DNA from: Balneolaceae bacterium
Lineage (GTDB): Bacteria; Bacteroidota; Rhodothermia; Balneolales; Balneolaceae
Direction of reading: 5' to 3'
DNA: 64,000 nt
Assembly: GCA_017795005.1 (NCBI GenBank)
Contig: CP051242.1
Location: 3,402,119-3,466,118 of the forward strand
Position numbers and translations under genes: made by a program
Notes under the pieces: model-generated
What the model was told of the DNA's origin: nothing
Databases searched by the model: none
Seen by the model: the letters and a program-made list of their open reading frames with translations, nothing else
Shown: positions 18,545 to 29,700 of the stretch, in pieces
How positions within the stretch are numbered: the stretch's first letter is position 1
Layout: every line of letters begins with the position of its first letter

Positions 18545-18564
18545 CCCCTACAGTGCCCCTACAG
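18545..18564 (+). promoter_or_regulatory. 11-bp-period direct repeat, likely operator
   Basis: CCCCTACAG occurs at 18545-18553 and 18556-18564, in the 262-bp gap (18509-18770) between the divergent TPR-HTH gene and the giant beta-helix gene, 37-56 bp from the TPR-HTH start. A looser pair, TCTACCT-N4-ACTACAT, lies at 18662-18679. The gap also has a bulged hairpin, GTTACCT (18613-18619) with AGGTTAAC (18625-18632). The rest is A/T-rich with nothing else I can name. Confidence 0.45.
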
Positions 18565-18770
18565 ACCACATACTATAACCCAGACTTTAATTGATGATTT
18601 TTTGAAAATCTCGTTACCTCTTGCAGGTTAACAATTTACTGGGATAAAAATAAATTAAAACTCTACCTGAACACTACATTTTTTAAAGCAAAAAAACTCA
18701 TCCTATAGATTTTGGTACTAATTATCTGTCTGGTTTAAGAAATCCTCAAAAAATTCGAAAGGTGTGCGAA

Positions 18771-21700
18771 ATGAAACGCAGAAAGTTTATTCACTCTGGA
18801 GATTACTATGTTTCAAACTCGAAAATTGACCTCCATCAGCAAAGCTTTTTAAAACTACTGGTGGTCTTTTTTCTTTATTTTACAAGTTCCATAACGTTAT
18901 TTGCCCAAACAAACCTTTATGTGGATATCAGTGGCAACGACACCGGTAACGACTGTACCTCCCAGATATCCCCTTGTGCTTCAATACAATATGCCATTGA
19001 CTCAGCTGTCTCCGGAGATACTATCAATATCGCCAGTGGTTCTTATTCAGAGGATTTAGTCATTTCCACTTCTGGTTTAATGCTCTCTGGGAGTCAAGCT
19101 GGCGTAAATGCCATCGGAAGAAGTGTAAGTGAGTCATCAATCACTGGAAGTATTCGAATTACATTCAGCGCAGATAGCCTTACCATTGATGGTCTTGAAA
19201 TCATGGAGGGAAACACCGTTCAGGGAAGTAAAGCCGGTATTTACTTAGAGAAAAATGCGACTAATATCACGATCCGAAATACCATATTTAGTCGATCAGG
19301 AGATGTAGATGGTGATTTATACAGGGGAATACTTTCTATAGTAGCGGGTAATAATACTGACCTGATCATTCAACGAAATAGCTTCTCAGGCTGGGCTACT
19401 GGTATTTATCTCAATCCAGGAGCTTATGGAGCAAATATTCTCAACAATGAGTTTGATGATAACTATGTAGGGGTTTCAGTGGATGGACCGGATAGTATTA
19501 CAATCTCCGGAAATTCATTTTCAGATAATGTTTTTGAAGGGCTCGGACTAGGCCCCTGGACAGATGGAAGTAAAACTTCGCCGGATACTTTACAAGCTTT
19601 TGTTGAGAACAATAGCTTTGAAGGAAATACCATACATGTAGGACTTTATACCGGATCTGGCACAAAATTTGATTTTTCGACAAACAGCTTTGAAGGAACA
19701 ACAGCCAGTTCAATGTCAATTAACCAGATTATTACTACAGAAGAAAAGATCGGCCATGGTGTAGATGCTTCAGGTGGGTATTCGGGACTGGCGTTACTTC
19801 GTGAGAATATAATTGCGGTAACCAATGGTAATAGTATAACTACAGCCTTTGGCTTTGCTGAAGCCGAAGATAGTATTCTGGTTGGCTCAGGCACTTTTGA
19901 TTCATTTACGATAGGCTCATCTGGTCCTGATAGCTTAACATTCATAGGGGTATCGGGAGCAGAAATATCCCGTGATTCTTCCGGATCGAGGCGTGCAGTT
20001 GTAGACCTCCGTGCAGATGCGATTAAAGTTGAAGGTTTCAGTATCAAAGGTGGAAATTATCATGTTGGAATATCGGTGGCTGGGCAACATGTTATAGTTA
20101 ATAATAACTCCATTGATAGTGTTTTGACTGGAATACAAACCACAACCCAATATGTTGAAGGAAATGCAACCATAACTGGTAATACGATAACAAACGCAGG
20201 CTATGGAATAAGCCTCCAGAACAATTCCAATACAGTTACGGATAATGATATCACCATAACTACTGAAGGTTTTGGAATTGGCTCTGCTTCAAATACAATT
20301 ACAGGAAATATTGTTTCTGTAGATGAAGACGGTATTGTATTAGAGACCTATACCACCGAAGATTATGACGCTCTTCCTGGAGCTGATATTGACCTCTCCG
20401 AATTTCTTGAAAACAATACTTTTACCAGAGCTGCATATGTTGTCGACGAATCCGGAATAGCAATAGAAACAGTGTTTGGAGGAATTGAAATTCCGGTTGA
20501 TTCTGCAGCAGCCGGAGATAGTATTTTTGTTCTTGCAGGCACCTATCAAAATGGAAACATCATAATTAGTAAAGACAGCTTGTCTATTAATGCAGAAGAA
20601 GGAGTTTCAGGCTTAGACAGCGTAATGCTCGATGGGGACATTTCAAGATTTAGTCTGGATGGAGAGGGTATTACAATGTCCGTAACTGGAAATAGCAGTA
20701 ATACGCTTTTCGAACTTAGAGGAGGTAATATAACGGTTAATGGAGCAGCCGGTGTTGACACATTATTAGTTGATGGTAATAGAAGCGACTTCACTATAAC
20801 AGAAACAGAAAATGGAGTTGTTATTACAGATGATCGTTCTGGATCACCAAATGGTGAAACAACCCTTATAAATATTCAAAGAATCGTTTTTGCCAATTTA
20901 GAGGTTTCTTTGGTTACCGGGGAAAACAATCCATTCAGCTATTTTAATACTTACAGCACTGATTTCTCGGATTTTGACCCAGGATCAATTTCAAATGGTG
21001 AAAACGGTTGGTTAGTTAGCGGCGGGTCATCCCGTGATCAGGAAATTGTTGACATAGGTGGGCTTCGTGGGCATGTATTCAAAATGTCAAGCGATCCTAA
21101 CATATCTGATTTTGCTGGTCCGTACACAGCATCGTTAACCGAAACTGCCGGAGAAACCGGTACCTCTGCAAATGTTAATACTATACGAACTTCCTTTGAT
21201 TTTAAAGCGGTAAGTGCATCACCTGATTCATCCAGACTGGAAATTGACTTTGGAGTAAATGCAGGAACTGACAGAGCTAATTTCATGATCATTGAATGGG
21301 AGGAGTCTACCAGGCTACGCATAGCTGTAAATGAGCCGACAACGGATGGAAGTTGGACAACCACAAATTTCGCTGCTTTTAATGGAAACCGGACACTAGT
21401 TCAAAACATTGATACGGGCTCATCGGCATGGCATACACTGGAAATGGAGCTTCGCTTTGTAGATGGGAGCAATAATGATATCATCGATATCTACCTGGAT
21501 GGTTCCTATATCGGAACTACCACTACATTTGAGAATTATTGGGAGTTTTCTATAGGAGATGACCGTACAACTGCTGCCGAAAAAGGGGTTACTTCCAGAC
21601 TGTTTTTCCGCCCCTCTGCATCTGGTGCACCTTCTGATGGAACAGGCGGTAAAAATCAGGGTTTTTATTTCGATAACCTAAACATAACTTCTTACGATTC

Positions 21701-23807
21701 GAATAATCCGGTTTCTTATCCTGGCAACTCATTAAGCTTTGCAGATAATGCTTCAAAAGTAATAATTCCAAATAGTTATGCCCTGGATTTCTCATCTGAG
21801 TTTTCAGTAGAAGGTTGGGTAAAAATTAACGAGTTTACTTCTGAAAGCCAGTCAATCATACAAAAGGGAAGCGATTCGTGGAGTATTCACAGGTTTTCGA
21901 ACTCAAATACCCTTGGATTTAGCACCTGGATTTCCGGTTCTCATCACATCCTCAAAGGAAAAACTCCATTAATCGATAACGAATGGCATCATGTAGCAGT
22001 CACCTTTGATGGAACAAACAAGATTCTGTATATAGATGGTATTCAGGATACAACGGAATCCGTCTCCGGTTCAATTGACACCAATAATGATCCAATTTCT
22101 ATAGGAGGGTGGATCGGTAATATTGATGAATTGAGAATGTGGAGTACCGCTCGTACTGCGGATGATATTCGTAATAATGTATTTCAGGAAATCGACGCCA
22201 ATACTTCTGGCTTAGCCGGGTATTGGAAAATAGACGAAGGAAGCGGGAATCTACTTAATGATATTTCCTCAAACGGGAACGATGCTGGTATTTCTCCAAG
22301 CTCGAATATTTTCTGGAGTAGTATGGCTCATCCAATCGGAACCTATATTACAGGTGACGAAGGCTGGCGAATCATTACTTCACCCGCTAATGGTGTAACC
22401 TATGCTGAACTCTTTCAAAACATTTGGACCCAGGGCTTTACTGGTGCTGATTCAGAAACTGGAGATCCAAACGTATACACTTATGTTGAAGGTGATGGAG
22501 ACACAGATCCATCTTCACGTGGCTTTCAAGCCATCAGCTCCGCATCTGACACCGCTACAAAAGGTCAGGCCTTCATCGCTTACTTATATGAAGATAATGA
22601 CCCTTTTACTGAAGGGACTCAGGGCGGTTTCCCAAAACTAATTAAAACGGATAGCACTCAACTATCTGGGGAAATTACTCTTCCTTTATCACTTACAAAA
22701 TCGGGAGGTGGGGGCACTTTTGATTCAGCAAATGATGGATGGAACCTAATAGGAAATCCTTATGCATCTTCAATCGATTGGGATAACGATCATGGATGGA
22801 TACGTACGGGCTTAGATGATGTAGTATATGTATGGAGCGATAGTGCAAATAATGGATCTGGTGCTTATCTTTCCTGGAATGGTGTAACAGGAACACTGAA
22901 TAGTGGAATAATAGCTCCTCTTCAAGGATTTTGGGTAAAAGCGAATAACTCCGCTACACCTTCTATTTCGGTAAAAGATACAGCCCGAAGTTCCGGGGGT
23001 ACATTGCTCAAGAAAAGAGCCTTCACTCAAATAGAGTTTTCCATAGAGGGAAATGGCTTGCAAAACAAAAGTATCATAATGTTTTCTGATGATGCTGAAC
23101 TAGCTAAAGATTCGTTTGATGCATATAAACTTGCTTCTAATAATCCTTACTGGCTTTCTGTTTCAACAACTCAATCTGAATCTTTAGAACAGTTAGATAT
23201 TCAGGCTCTTCCCGCATCATTTTCAACGATTGATCTCAATCTTAATATCGATGGAAGTAAGCTTGAGGGGGAATACTTACTAAGATGGAATCCAAAACTT
23301 ATTCCAGAAAACTGGATTGCCACACTCTTTGACCTTGAAACCAGTAATGAGTTCTCCTTACTGGAAAAAGGCTTTACTTCCATTCTCCTGAACTCTTCGT
23401 ACAAAGAAAAAGAAGCTTCACCTTTTAATAGAGTGACCATCCCAAAAACTCTGAAGAAGAAAGCAACTACAACTGATAGATTCCGAATTATTTTGAAACA
23501 GAATACCCAAACTGATATCTATGAAAATCCTGATTTACCTCAGAAGCTGGAGCTGAATCAGAATTATCCGAACCCATTTAACCCTTCAACTGTCATCAAA
23601 TTTGCTCTTCCGGAACAAGGTTTGGTTAGTCTTACAGTTTTTGATCTGCTTGGAAGACCAGTAGCGAGATTAGTTGAATATCAGAAATTAAATGCCGGGT
23701 ATCATCAGGTAACCTTTAAGGCTGAAAATCTTGCATCAGGAATATACTACTACCGACTGGATACAAATCAAAAAACCATTATTAAGCAAATGACTTTAAT
23801 AAGGTAA
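18771..23807 (+). CDS. giant T9SS cargo with parallel beta-helix and LamG domains
   Basis: The product is about 1678 residues from the ATG at 18771, preceded by AAAGG. A GTG three codons upstream is less likely. After a signal region (about 15-46, ending LFAQ) comes a DUF1565-like start (YVDISGNDTGNDC, SIQYAIDSAVSGDTI) and two stretches of right-handed parallel beta-helix repeats (about 50-320 and 330-610; ITGNTITNAGYGISLQNNS-type units). A jelly-roll-like part (about 720-960), a LamG domain (about 986-1156) and a GWNLIGNPYASSIDW module (about 1310-1400) follow. The last 85 residues are the T9SS sorting domain (QNYPNPFNPSTVI...TLIR). It is probably exported and attached to or released from the cell surface. 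Beta-helix domains often bind or cleave polysaccharide, but no catalytic set is evident. Confidence 0.92.
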   Translation: MKRRKFIHSGDYYVSNSKIDLHQQSFLKLLVVFFLYFTSSITLFAQTNLYVDISGNDTGNDCTSQISPCASIQYAIDSAVSGDTINIASGSYSEDLVISTSGLMLSGSQAGVNAIGRSVSESSITGSIRITFSADSLTIDGLEIMEGNTVQGSKAGIYLEKNATNITIRNTIFSRSGDVDGDLYRGILSIVAGNNTDLIIQRNSFSGWATGIYLNPGAYGANILNNEFDDNYVGVSVDGPDSITISGNSFSDNVFEGLGLGPWTDGSKTSPDTLQAFVENNSFEGNTIHVGLYTGSGTKFDFSTNSFEGTTASSMSINQIITTEEKIGHGVDASGGYSGLALLRENIIAVTNGNSITTAFGFAEAEDSILVGSGTFDSFTIGSSGPDSLTFIGVSGAEISRDSSGSRRAVVDLRADAIKVEGFSIKGGNYHVGISVAGQHVIVNNNSIDSVLTGIQTTTQYVEGNATITGNTITNAGYGISLQNNSNTVTDNDITITTEGFGIGSASNTITGNIVSVDEDGIVLETYTTEDYDALPGADIDLSEFLENNTFTRAAYVVDESGIAIETVFGGIEIPVDSAAAGDSIFVLAGTYQNGNIIISKDSLSINAEEGVSGLDSVMLDGDISRFSLDGEGITMSVTGNSSNTLFELRGGNITVNGAAGVDTLLVDGNRSDFTITETENGVVITDDRSGSPNGETTLINIQRIVFANLEVSLVTGENNPFSYFNTYSTDFSDFDPGSISNGENGWLVSGGSSRDQEIVDIGGLRGHVFKMSSDPNISDFAGPYTASLTETAGETGTSANVNTIRTSFDFKAVSASPDSSRLEIDFGVNAGTDRANFMIIEWEESTRLRIAVNEPTTDGSWTTTNFAAFNGNRTLVQNIDTGSSAWHTLEMELRFVDGSNNDIIDIYLDGSYIGTTTTFENYWEFSIGDDRTTAAEKGVTSRLFFRPSASGAPSDGTGGKNQGFYFDNLNITSYDSNNPVSYPGNSLSFADNASKVIIPNSYALDFSSEFSVEGWVKINEFTSESQSIIQKGSDSWSIHRFSNSNTLGFSTWISGSHHILKGKTPLIDNEWHHVAVTFDGTNKILYIDGIQDTTESVSGSIDTNNDPISIGGWIGNIDELRMWSTARTADDIRNNVFQEIDANTSGLAGYWKIDEGSGNLLNDISSNGNDAGISPSSNIFWSSMAHPIGTYITGDEGWRIITSPANGVTYAELFQNIWTQGFTGADSETGDPNVYTYVEGDGDTDPSSRGFQAISSASDTATKGQAFIAYLYEDNDPFTEGTQGGFPKLIKTDSTQLSGEITLPLSLTKSGGGGTFDSANDGWNLIGNPYASSIDWDNDHGWIRTGLDDVVYVWSDSANNGSGAYLSWNGVTGTLNSGIIAPLQGFWVKANNSATPSISVKDTARSSGGTLLKKRAFTQIEFSIEGNGLQNKSIIMFSDDAELAKDSFDAYKLASNNPYWLSVSTTQSESLEQLDIQALPASFSTIDLNLNIDGSKLEGEYLLRWNPKLIPENWIATLFDLETSNEFSLLEKGFTSILLNSSYKEKEASPFNRVTIPKTLKKKATTTDRFRIILKQNTQTDIYENPDLPQKLELNQNYPNPFNPSTVIKFALPEQGLVSLTVFDLLGRPVARLVEYQKLNAGYHQVTFKAENLASGIYYYRLDTNQKTIIKQMTLIR

Positions 23808-23822
23808 AGAGAGTACAAAATA

Positions 23823-23890
23823 CCCTTAAGCTAAATGCTAAATCTATGTAAGTAATGGGGTGAATCCCTTCGCTTCCATTAAATAAACCG
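23823..23890 (+). other. partial copy C of the candidate RNA, 5' domain only
   Basis: Between the giant gene and the 54-residue CxxC gene lies a stretch aligning with the start of copies A and B. It has CCTTAAGCTAA, TAAAT, GT.AGT, and TGAATC in the loop of a GGGG-TGAA-TCCC hairpin, enclosed by TAAT/ATTA (extendable to TAATGG/CCATTA). The 3' half with the central hairpin, TTAGCA...AACTACT and the terminator is missing; the CxxC reading frame begins instead at 23895. It may be a leader of that gene or a remnant. Confidence 0.4.
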
Positions 23891-23894
23891 ATAT

Positions 23895-24059
23895 ATGAAT
23901 AATAAATGCTATTTGTGCCGGACTAAAGAAGGAGCTATGCAACCGCAAATGAGACTAAGGGTTTTTCTCAAACAAGTAAAAGTAGCGGGAGTAACCAAAA
24001 AGGTATGTCAGTTCTGTGTACCAAATAATCGGTCGAGATATAATCAATTTTCTAAATAA
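23895..24059 (+). CDS. CxxC-x29-CxxC mini-protein (copy 3, 54 residues)
   Basis: ATG at 23895 to TAA at 24059 encodes 54 residues. CYLC at residues 5-8 and CQFC at 38-41 are separated by 29 residues, the same spacing as in the three larger family members, with EG directly after the first pair and VCQFC at the second. The interior is more diverged and basic (MRLRVFLKQVKV). The exact spacing argues that it is a true, shortened family member. The partial RNA-like element C lies just upstream, and the PID-CTERM gene starts 11 bp after its stop, so the two are probably co-transcribed. Zinc binding is inferred; the function is unknown. Confidence 0.72.
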   Translation: MNNKCYLCRTKEGAMQPQMRLRVFLKQVKVAGVTKKVCQFCVPNNRSRYNQFSK

Positions 24060-24070
24060 TATAATCAGAT

Positions 24071-24268
24071 ATGAAAACTAAATATTTCCTTATATCCATA
24101 TTACTGATACTAATAATTATCATTGTATCAGCCTCGACAAAAGTACTTAGTCAACCTGGTCTGCCATCGGCGCCAAGTCAGGCACCTATCGATGGTGGTT
24201 TGTATTTATTAGCCGCCGCCGGTGGAGCCTATGCATTTAAGAAATTAAGAGAAAGAAAGAGCGAATAA
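24071..24268 (+). CDS. small PID-CTERM membrane protein
   Basis: This 65-residue protein has an N-terminal hydrophobic signal (about 5-28), a short proline/serine linker (QPGLPSAPSQAP), then PIDGGLYLLAAAGGAYAFKK and a basic end (LRERKSE). PIDGG plus a second hydrophobic stretch and a basic tail is the PID-CTERM pattern, a putative C-terminal sorting signal in small proteins of Bacteroidota-like bacteria. Here almost nothing lies between signal and sorting motif, so the mature peptide would be only about 10-15 residues. No processing enzyme is encoded in the window. It lies 11 bp after the 54-residue CxxC gene. Confidence 0.75.
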   Translation: MKTKYFLISILLILIIIIVSASTKVLSQPGLPSAPSQAPIDGGLYLLAAAGGAYAFKKLRERKSE

Positions 24269-24290
24269 CTTGCTCGTTTGCTCTAAATAT

Positions 24291-24372
24291 TAAACCGAAA
24301 CTTCGCACTAATATACTGCCCCCAAGAAGTCTCTCTTGACTAAGAGTTTTCTTCTACAATCTGCTCGGTTTA
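24291..24372 (+). promoter_or_regulatory. candidate folded leader before CxxC copy 4
   Basis: TAAACCGA (24291-24298) can pair with TCGGTTTA (24365-24372), enclosing a hairpin CTCTT-GACT-AAGAG (24333-24346) that is itself flanked by GAAG (24326-24329) and CTTC (24351-24354). The outer stem ends 16 bp before the gene start. A single TCTACAA lies at 24353-24359. The structure is read by eye and no relative was found in the window, so it is tentative. Confidence 0.35.
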
Positions 24373-24388
24373 GAAACAAAATAATTGA

Positions 24389-24640
24389 ATGGAACCTATA
24401 ACACATAACAAAAATAAAGCCTGCGACTTCTGCCTTTCGGAAGAAGGACAACTAAGAATGATAGGAAATTATACCGTTTCGTTAGTTGAGGTAGAAATTG
24501 ATGGACAACCTAAATTAGCTTGCCAAAGCTGCCGGATAAAAAATAACAATCTCAGAAAAATTTTGGGGCTAAGAACTTCATATAAGATAGTTGAACCAAC
24601 CAGGAAAAAAAGAAGCCTGCTTCATTTTGGTTTCAAGTGA
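24389..24640 (+). CDS. CxxC-x29-CxxC mini-protein (copy 4)
   Basis: The 83-residue product has CDFC near residue 12 and CQSC 29 residues later, with EGQLRMIGNYTVSLVEVEID between. It is closest to copy 2 in both the core and the tail (RKKRSLLHFGFK against RSLLRKLFSYGHK). The C-terminal 30 residues are strongly basic, which would suit nucleic-acid or membrane-surface contact. The stop (24638-24640) is followed after 3 bp by candidate RNA copy B, so the RNA may be the 3' end of this transcript. No signal peptide is seen. The function is unknown. Confidence 0.8.
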   Translation: MEPITHNKNKACDFCLSEEGQLRMIGNYTVSLVEVEIDGQPKLACQSCRIKNNNLRKILGLRTSYKIVEPTRKKRSLLHFGFK

Positions 24641-24643
24641 GAG

Positions 24644-24801
24644 CCTTAATGGTAACCCATTTTTTTTATACCTGTAAGTTTCGGATGGCTCCGACCAGTC
24701 TATTATCTGAGAAACTAGTTAACTCCACATAAAGTGGGTTTATTAGCATAACAACTACTAACCGTAGAACCCAAAAGCCCGTTAGCAATAACGGGCTTTT
24801 T
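24644..24801 (+). ncRNA. candidate structured RNA, copy B, with its own terminator
   Basis: It aligns with copy A (16681-16833) along its whole length. Shared blocks are CCTTAA, CCCAT, GT.AGT, GGATG, GAGAAACTA, TTAGCA..AA.AACTACT.ACC and a terminator. AGTTTC can pair with GAAACT as an outer helix around TCGGA-TGGC-TCCGA. The central hairpin is TCCAC-ATAAA-GTGGG (24724-24738), whereas copy A has TAGC-GTAA-GCTA at the same place, so pairing is kept with different bases. It fills the gap between a CxxC gene and convergent typA and may be a processed 3' untranslated region or a separate RNA. It has no tRNA-like ends, which argues against tmRNA. Confidence 0.55.
24773..24801 (+). terminator. strong rho-independent terminator of candidate RNA copy B
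   Basis: AAAAGCCCGTTA and TAACGGGCTTTT form a perfect 12-bp stem with a GCAA loop and a T run. It ends 2 bp before the typA stop. The A run on the other side lets it also stop typA transcription. Confidence 0.9.
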
Positions 24802-24802
24802 A

Positions 24803-26623
<1,821 letters not shown>

Positions 26624-26768
26624 TAAAGGCTAATGAGTGAAAATTTCCAAGCCTTGAATATACAGCTATTTCAAACAAAGTATGATTATGAAATACTTAA
26701 ATGTTTTCACATATCAATCATTTGCATTCCCTTCTTTTTTTAACTTTTTTCAATGAAAGCTAATCAAT

Positions 26769-29700
26769 ATGTATCTCCGAGCTTCCATATTTATTTATTG
26801 GGGAATTTTATTGCTTTTTCCAAACTTTGCTTCTTCTCAATCTTTCAAAGAATTAGGCAGACCTTTCTATACCTATTATTCCCCTTCCGATTATAATGCT
26901 AATGGGCAAAACTGGGCCGCCGTTCAGGATTCCTCAGGACGTATGTTTTTTGCTAATAATCATGGTGTGCTACGTTTTGACGGTCACCGATGGCATAAAG
27001 CTCCGAGTTTGAACGGAGGGCTGATTCGTGCCTTGGTAAAAGATGATGAAAATAATTTATACTGGGGAGGACAAAATGATTTCGGAGTTGTCTCTTCAGA
27101 TTCTGCCGGTAATACTGTTCTTGAATCACTTACTCATTTGATTCCGGATTCGGTTGAATCCTATAATAATGTCTGGAATATCCTTATCAATGAGCATGGA
27201 GTATATTACAGATCCAATAAATACATCTTTCGTTATTACAACGGTTCCATATCCATCATCAAAAATGATCGTTGGTTTCAACATGGGTTTGCTATAAAAG
27301 GCAAAATTATTGTACAACAATTTCCTCATGGGCTATTCCATATAAAACATGATTCACTTTCATTAGTACCCGGCAGTGAAATTTTTTCCGGAGACAATGT
27401 GGGAAATATGGTTCCATTGGACAATGGAAATATATTGACAATCACTTTTTCTAAAGGACTCTTTGAGTATAATGGTACCGTATTTTCTCCATTTAACAAT
27501 GAAATCAATGAGCTTCTTAAAAAGGCTTTGACCTACAAAGCTGTAAAGCTTAAAAGCGGAAATATAGCTATAGCTACTATCCAGCAAGGATTATTTGTAA
27601 TTGCCCAAAATGGAAAATTAATTAATCGTATCCATGTTGAAGAAAAGCCCACCACAGAACTATTTGAAGATGATCATGGTGGATTGTGGGCTGTACTGGA
27701 TGGAGGTTTAGCTCGTGTCGAAATTGAATCTCATCTCTCGAAGTTTCAGAATGAAAGTGGTTTAACAACAACTGCTTCTTCTATTACACGCTTCCAAGGA
27801 GAGATTTATGTCGGAGCTTACAATGGTCTTTTTAAACTTACACAAAATGGTATTGAACCAGCCAAGTTTGAACGTGTAAATAATTTTGCCAACCAAATTT
27901 GGGCTCTTCTACCAACCAAACATGGTCTACTTATTGGTTCTCAGCAAGGTTTATTTGTACTCAATAACGAAAGTATTAGTCCTATAGTTAATAATCTGGT
28001 TACACGGACTCTTTATTCCTCACAAAATAAACCGGGTACTATTCTGGTCGGTTCCATGTTGAATTTCAGGACTTTGGAGTACAGTAATGGATCGTGGGAA
28101 ATAAGTATCCCTATCGAAAAGATAGAAACGAATACACATTATATTGCAGAAGAACCAAATGGAAATATCTGGTTAGGTTCTCAGTTTCAGGGTGCAACCA
28201 AAATCGAACATTTGTTTGATAACCAAAATCGAAAAATAACCCGGTACCCAAGTGATGAGGGTTTCCCGGATAGAGATGATCAGTATGTAAATACTTTTTA
28301 CTTAGACGACCATATTTCGTTAGGGACTTCTAAAGGGATCTTCCGGATTGACAAAAATTTCGATAAAATTGTACCGGATTCTTCTTTTGGTGAACTCTTC
28401 GCAGGACCAGGTAAAGATGTATTCCGAGCAGAAAAAGCCCCTGATGAAGTTTGGTTTATCCGTTCCAGCGAAAACGGAATATTACAACCTATTTCCGGTT
28501 CCGGGTATACATGGAATGACCACCCTTTTCGTAAAATCACATCAGGTTCAACCCACGATTTCTATTTTGATTCAGAAAATACTGCATGGCTAAGTACCAC
28601 CAATGGAGTTTACAGATACGATAGAAACCAAACTGAAAATTTTTCACATTCAAAGAAAACTCATCTTCATAAAGTTTCGCTTATCAAAGATGATTCCCTG
28701 TTATTCGGCGGGCATCACAATGAAACTGTTACAAGCCCGGAACTTGAGCATCACCAAAATGAAATTCGATTCCAGTATGGCTTACCTCATTTTACAAATC
28801 CTGAGCTAACCCAATATTCATTCAGGCTTTTAGGAAGTGATGATGAGTGGAGTCCATGGATTTATGAATCGCAGAAAGATTACACCAATCTCAGACATGG
28901 TACTTACACTTTTGAGGTAAAAGCCAAAGATATGTACGACAACATTGCGCTTCCTGCAAGCTTCTCCTTCACCATAAACCCTCCATGGTATCAAACCTTG
29001 CTGGCTTACTTAATCTATTTTGTACTTGGTTTCGGAGTTTTTATTGGGATCATCCTTGGAGCGGTAAGATGGAATGGAAACCGGTTAGAAGTTAGAAATC
29101 GTGATCTGGAGCTACAGGTTGCATCCCGGACCAAAGAAATTGAGGAGCAAAAAAGTGTGATTGAGAAAAGCCTGGAAGAGAAAGAAATCCTGCTAAAAGA
29201 GATTCACCACCGGGTTAAAAACAATCTTCAAATAATCTATAGTCTTTTAAACCTGCAGAAAGAATCTATTACTGATGAAAAAGTGCTGCAAGCGGTAAAA
29301 GCAGGACAAGGAAGGATTCGGAGTATGAGCATGGTTCATGAAATTCTTTATAAAAACGAGGATTTGAAGCAGGTTGAGCTTTCACAATATATCCGAAACC
29401 TTGTTGAGCATATTGAAGAATCCTATCAGAAAGCAGAAGAAAGTGTTACCACTTCTTTCGACCTGGAACAGTGCGATGTAGACTTAAATGTAGCCATTCC
29501 ATTGGGACTTACCGTGAATGAGGTAGTAAGTAATGCGTTTAAACATGCCTTCGGGGAGACCAAAAAAGGAGTAGTAAAACTAAAAGGAGTTATTGAAGAA
29601 GGCGCCTTCAAATTAACTATTAGTGATAACGGTTCCGGGATTGATCCGGAGTCAAAATCTGACGACACTCTTGGATTGTTACTTATCCACGATATGATTC

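Noticed and set aside
19646-20047. Minus-strand open frame of 133 codons inside the giant beta-helix gene
   Set aside because: A shadow of repetitive coding sequence; low-complexity product.
24644-24801. Possible tmRNA, because of a tag-like GCATAACAACTAC stretch
   Set aside because: No tRNA-like acceptor ends or T loop, and a second copy exists at 16681-16833. tmRNA is normally single-copy.
23821-24801. Integron-type gene cassettes (tiny genes separated by folded elements)
   Set aside because: No attC-type inverse core sites were seen and no integrase gene is in the window. Copy A stands alone between unrelated genes.
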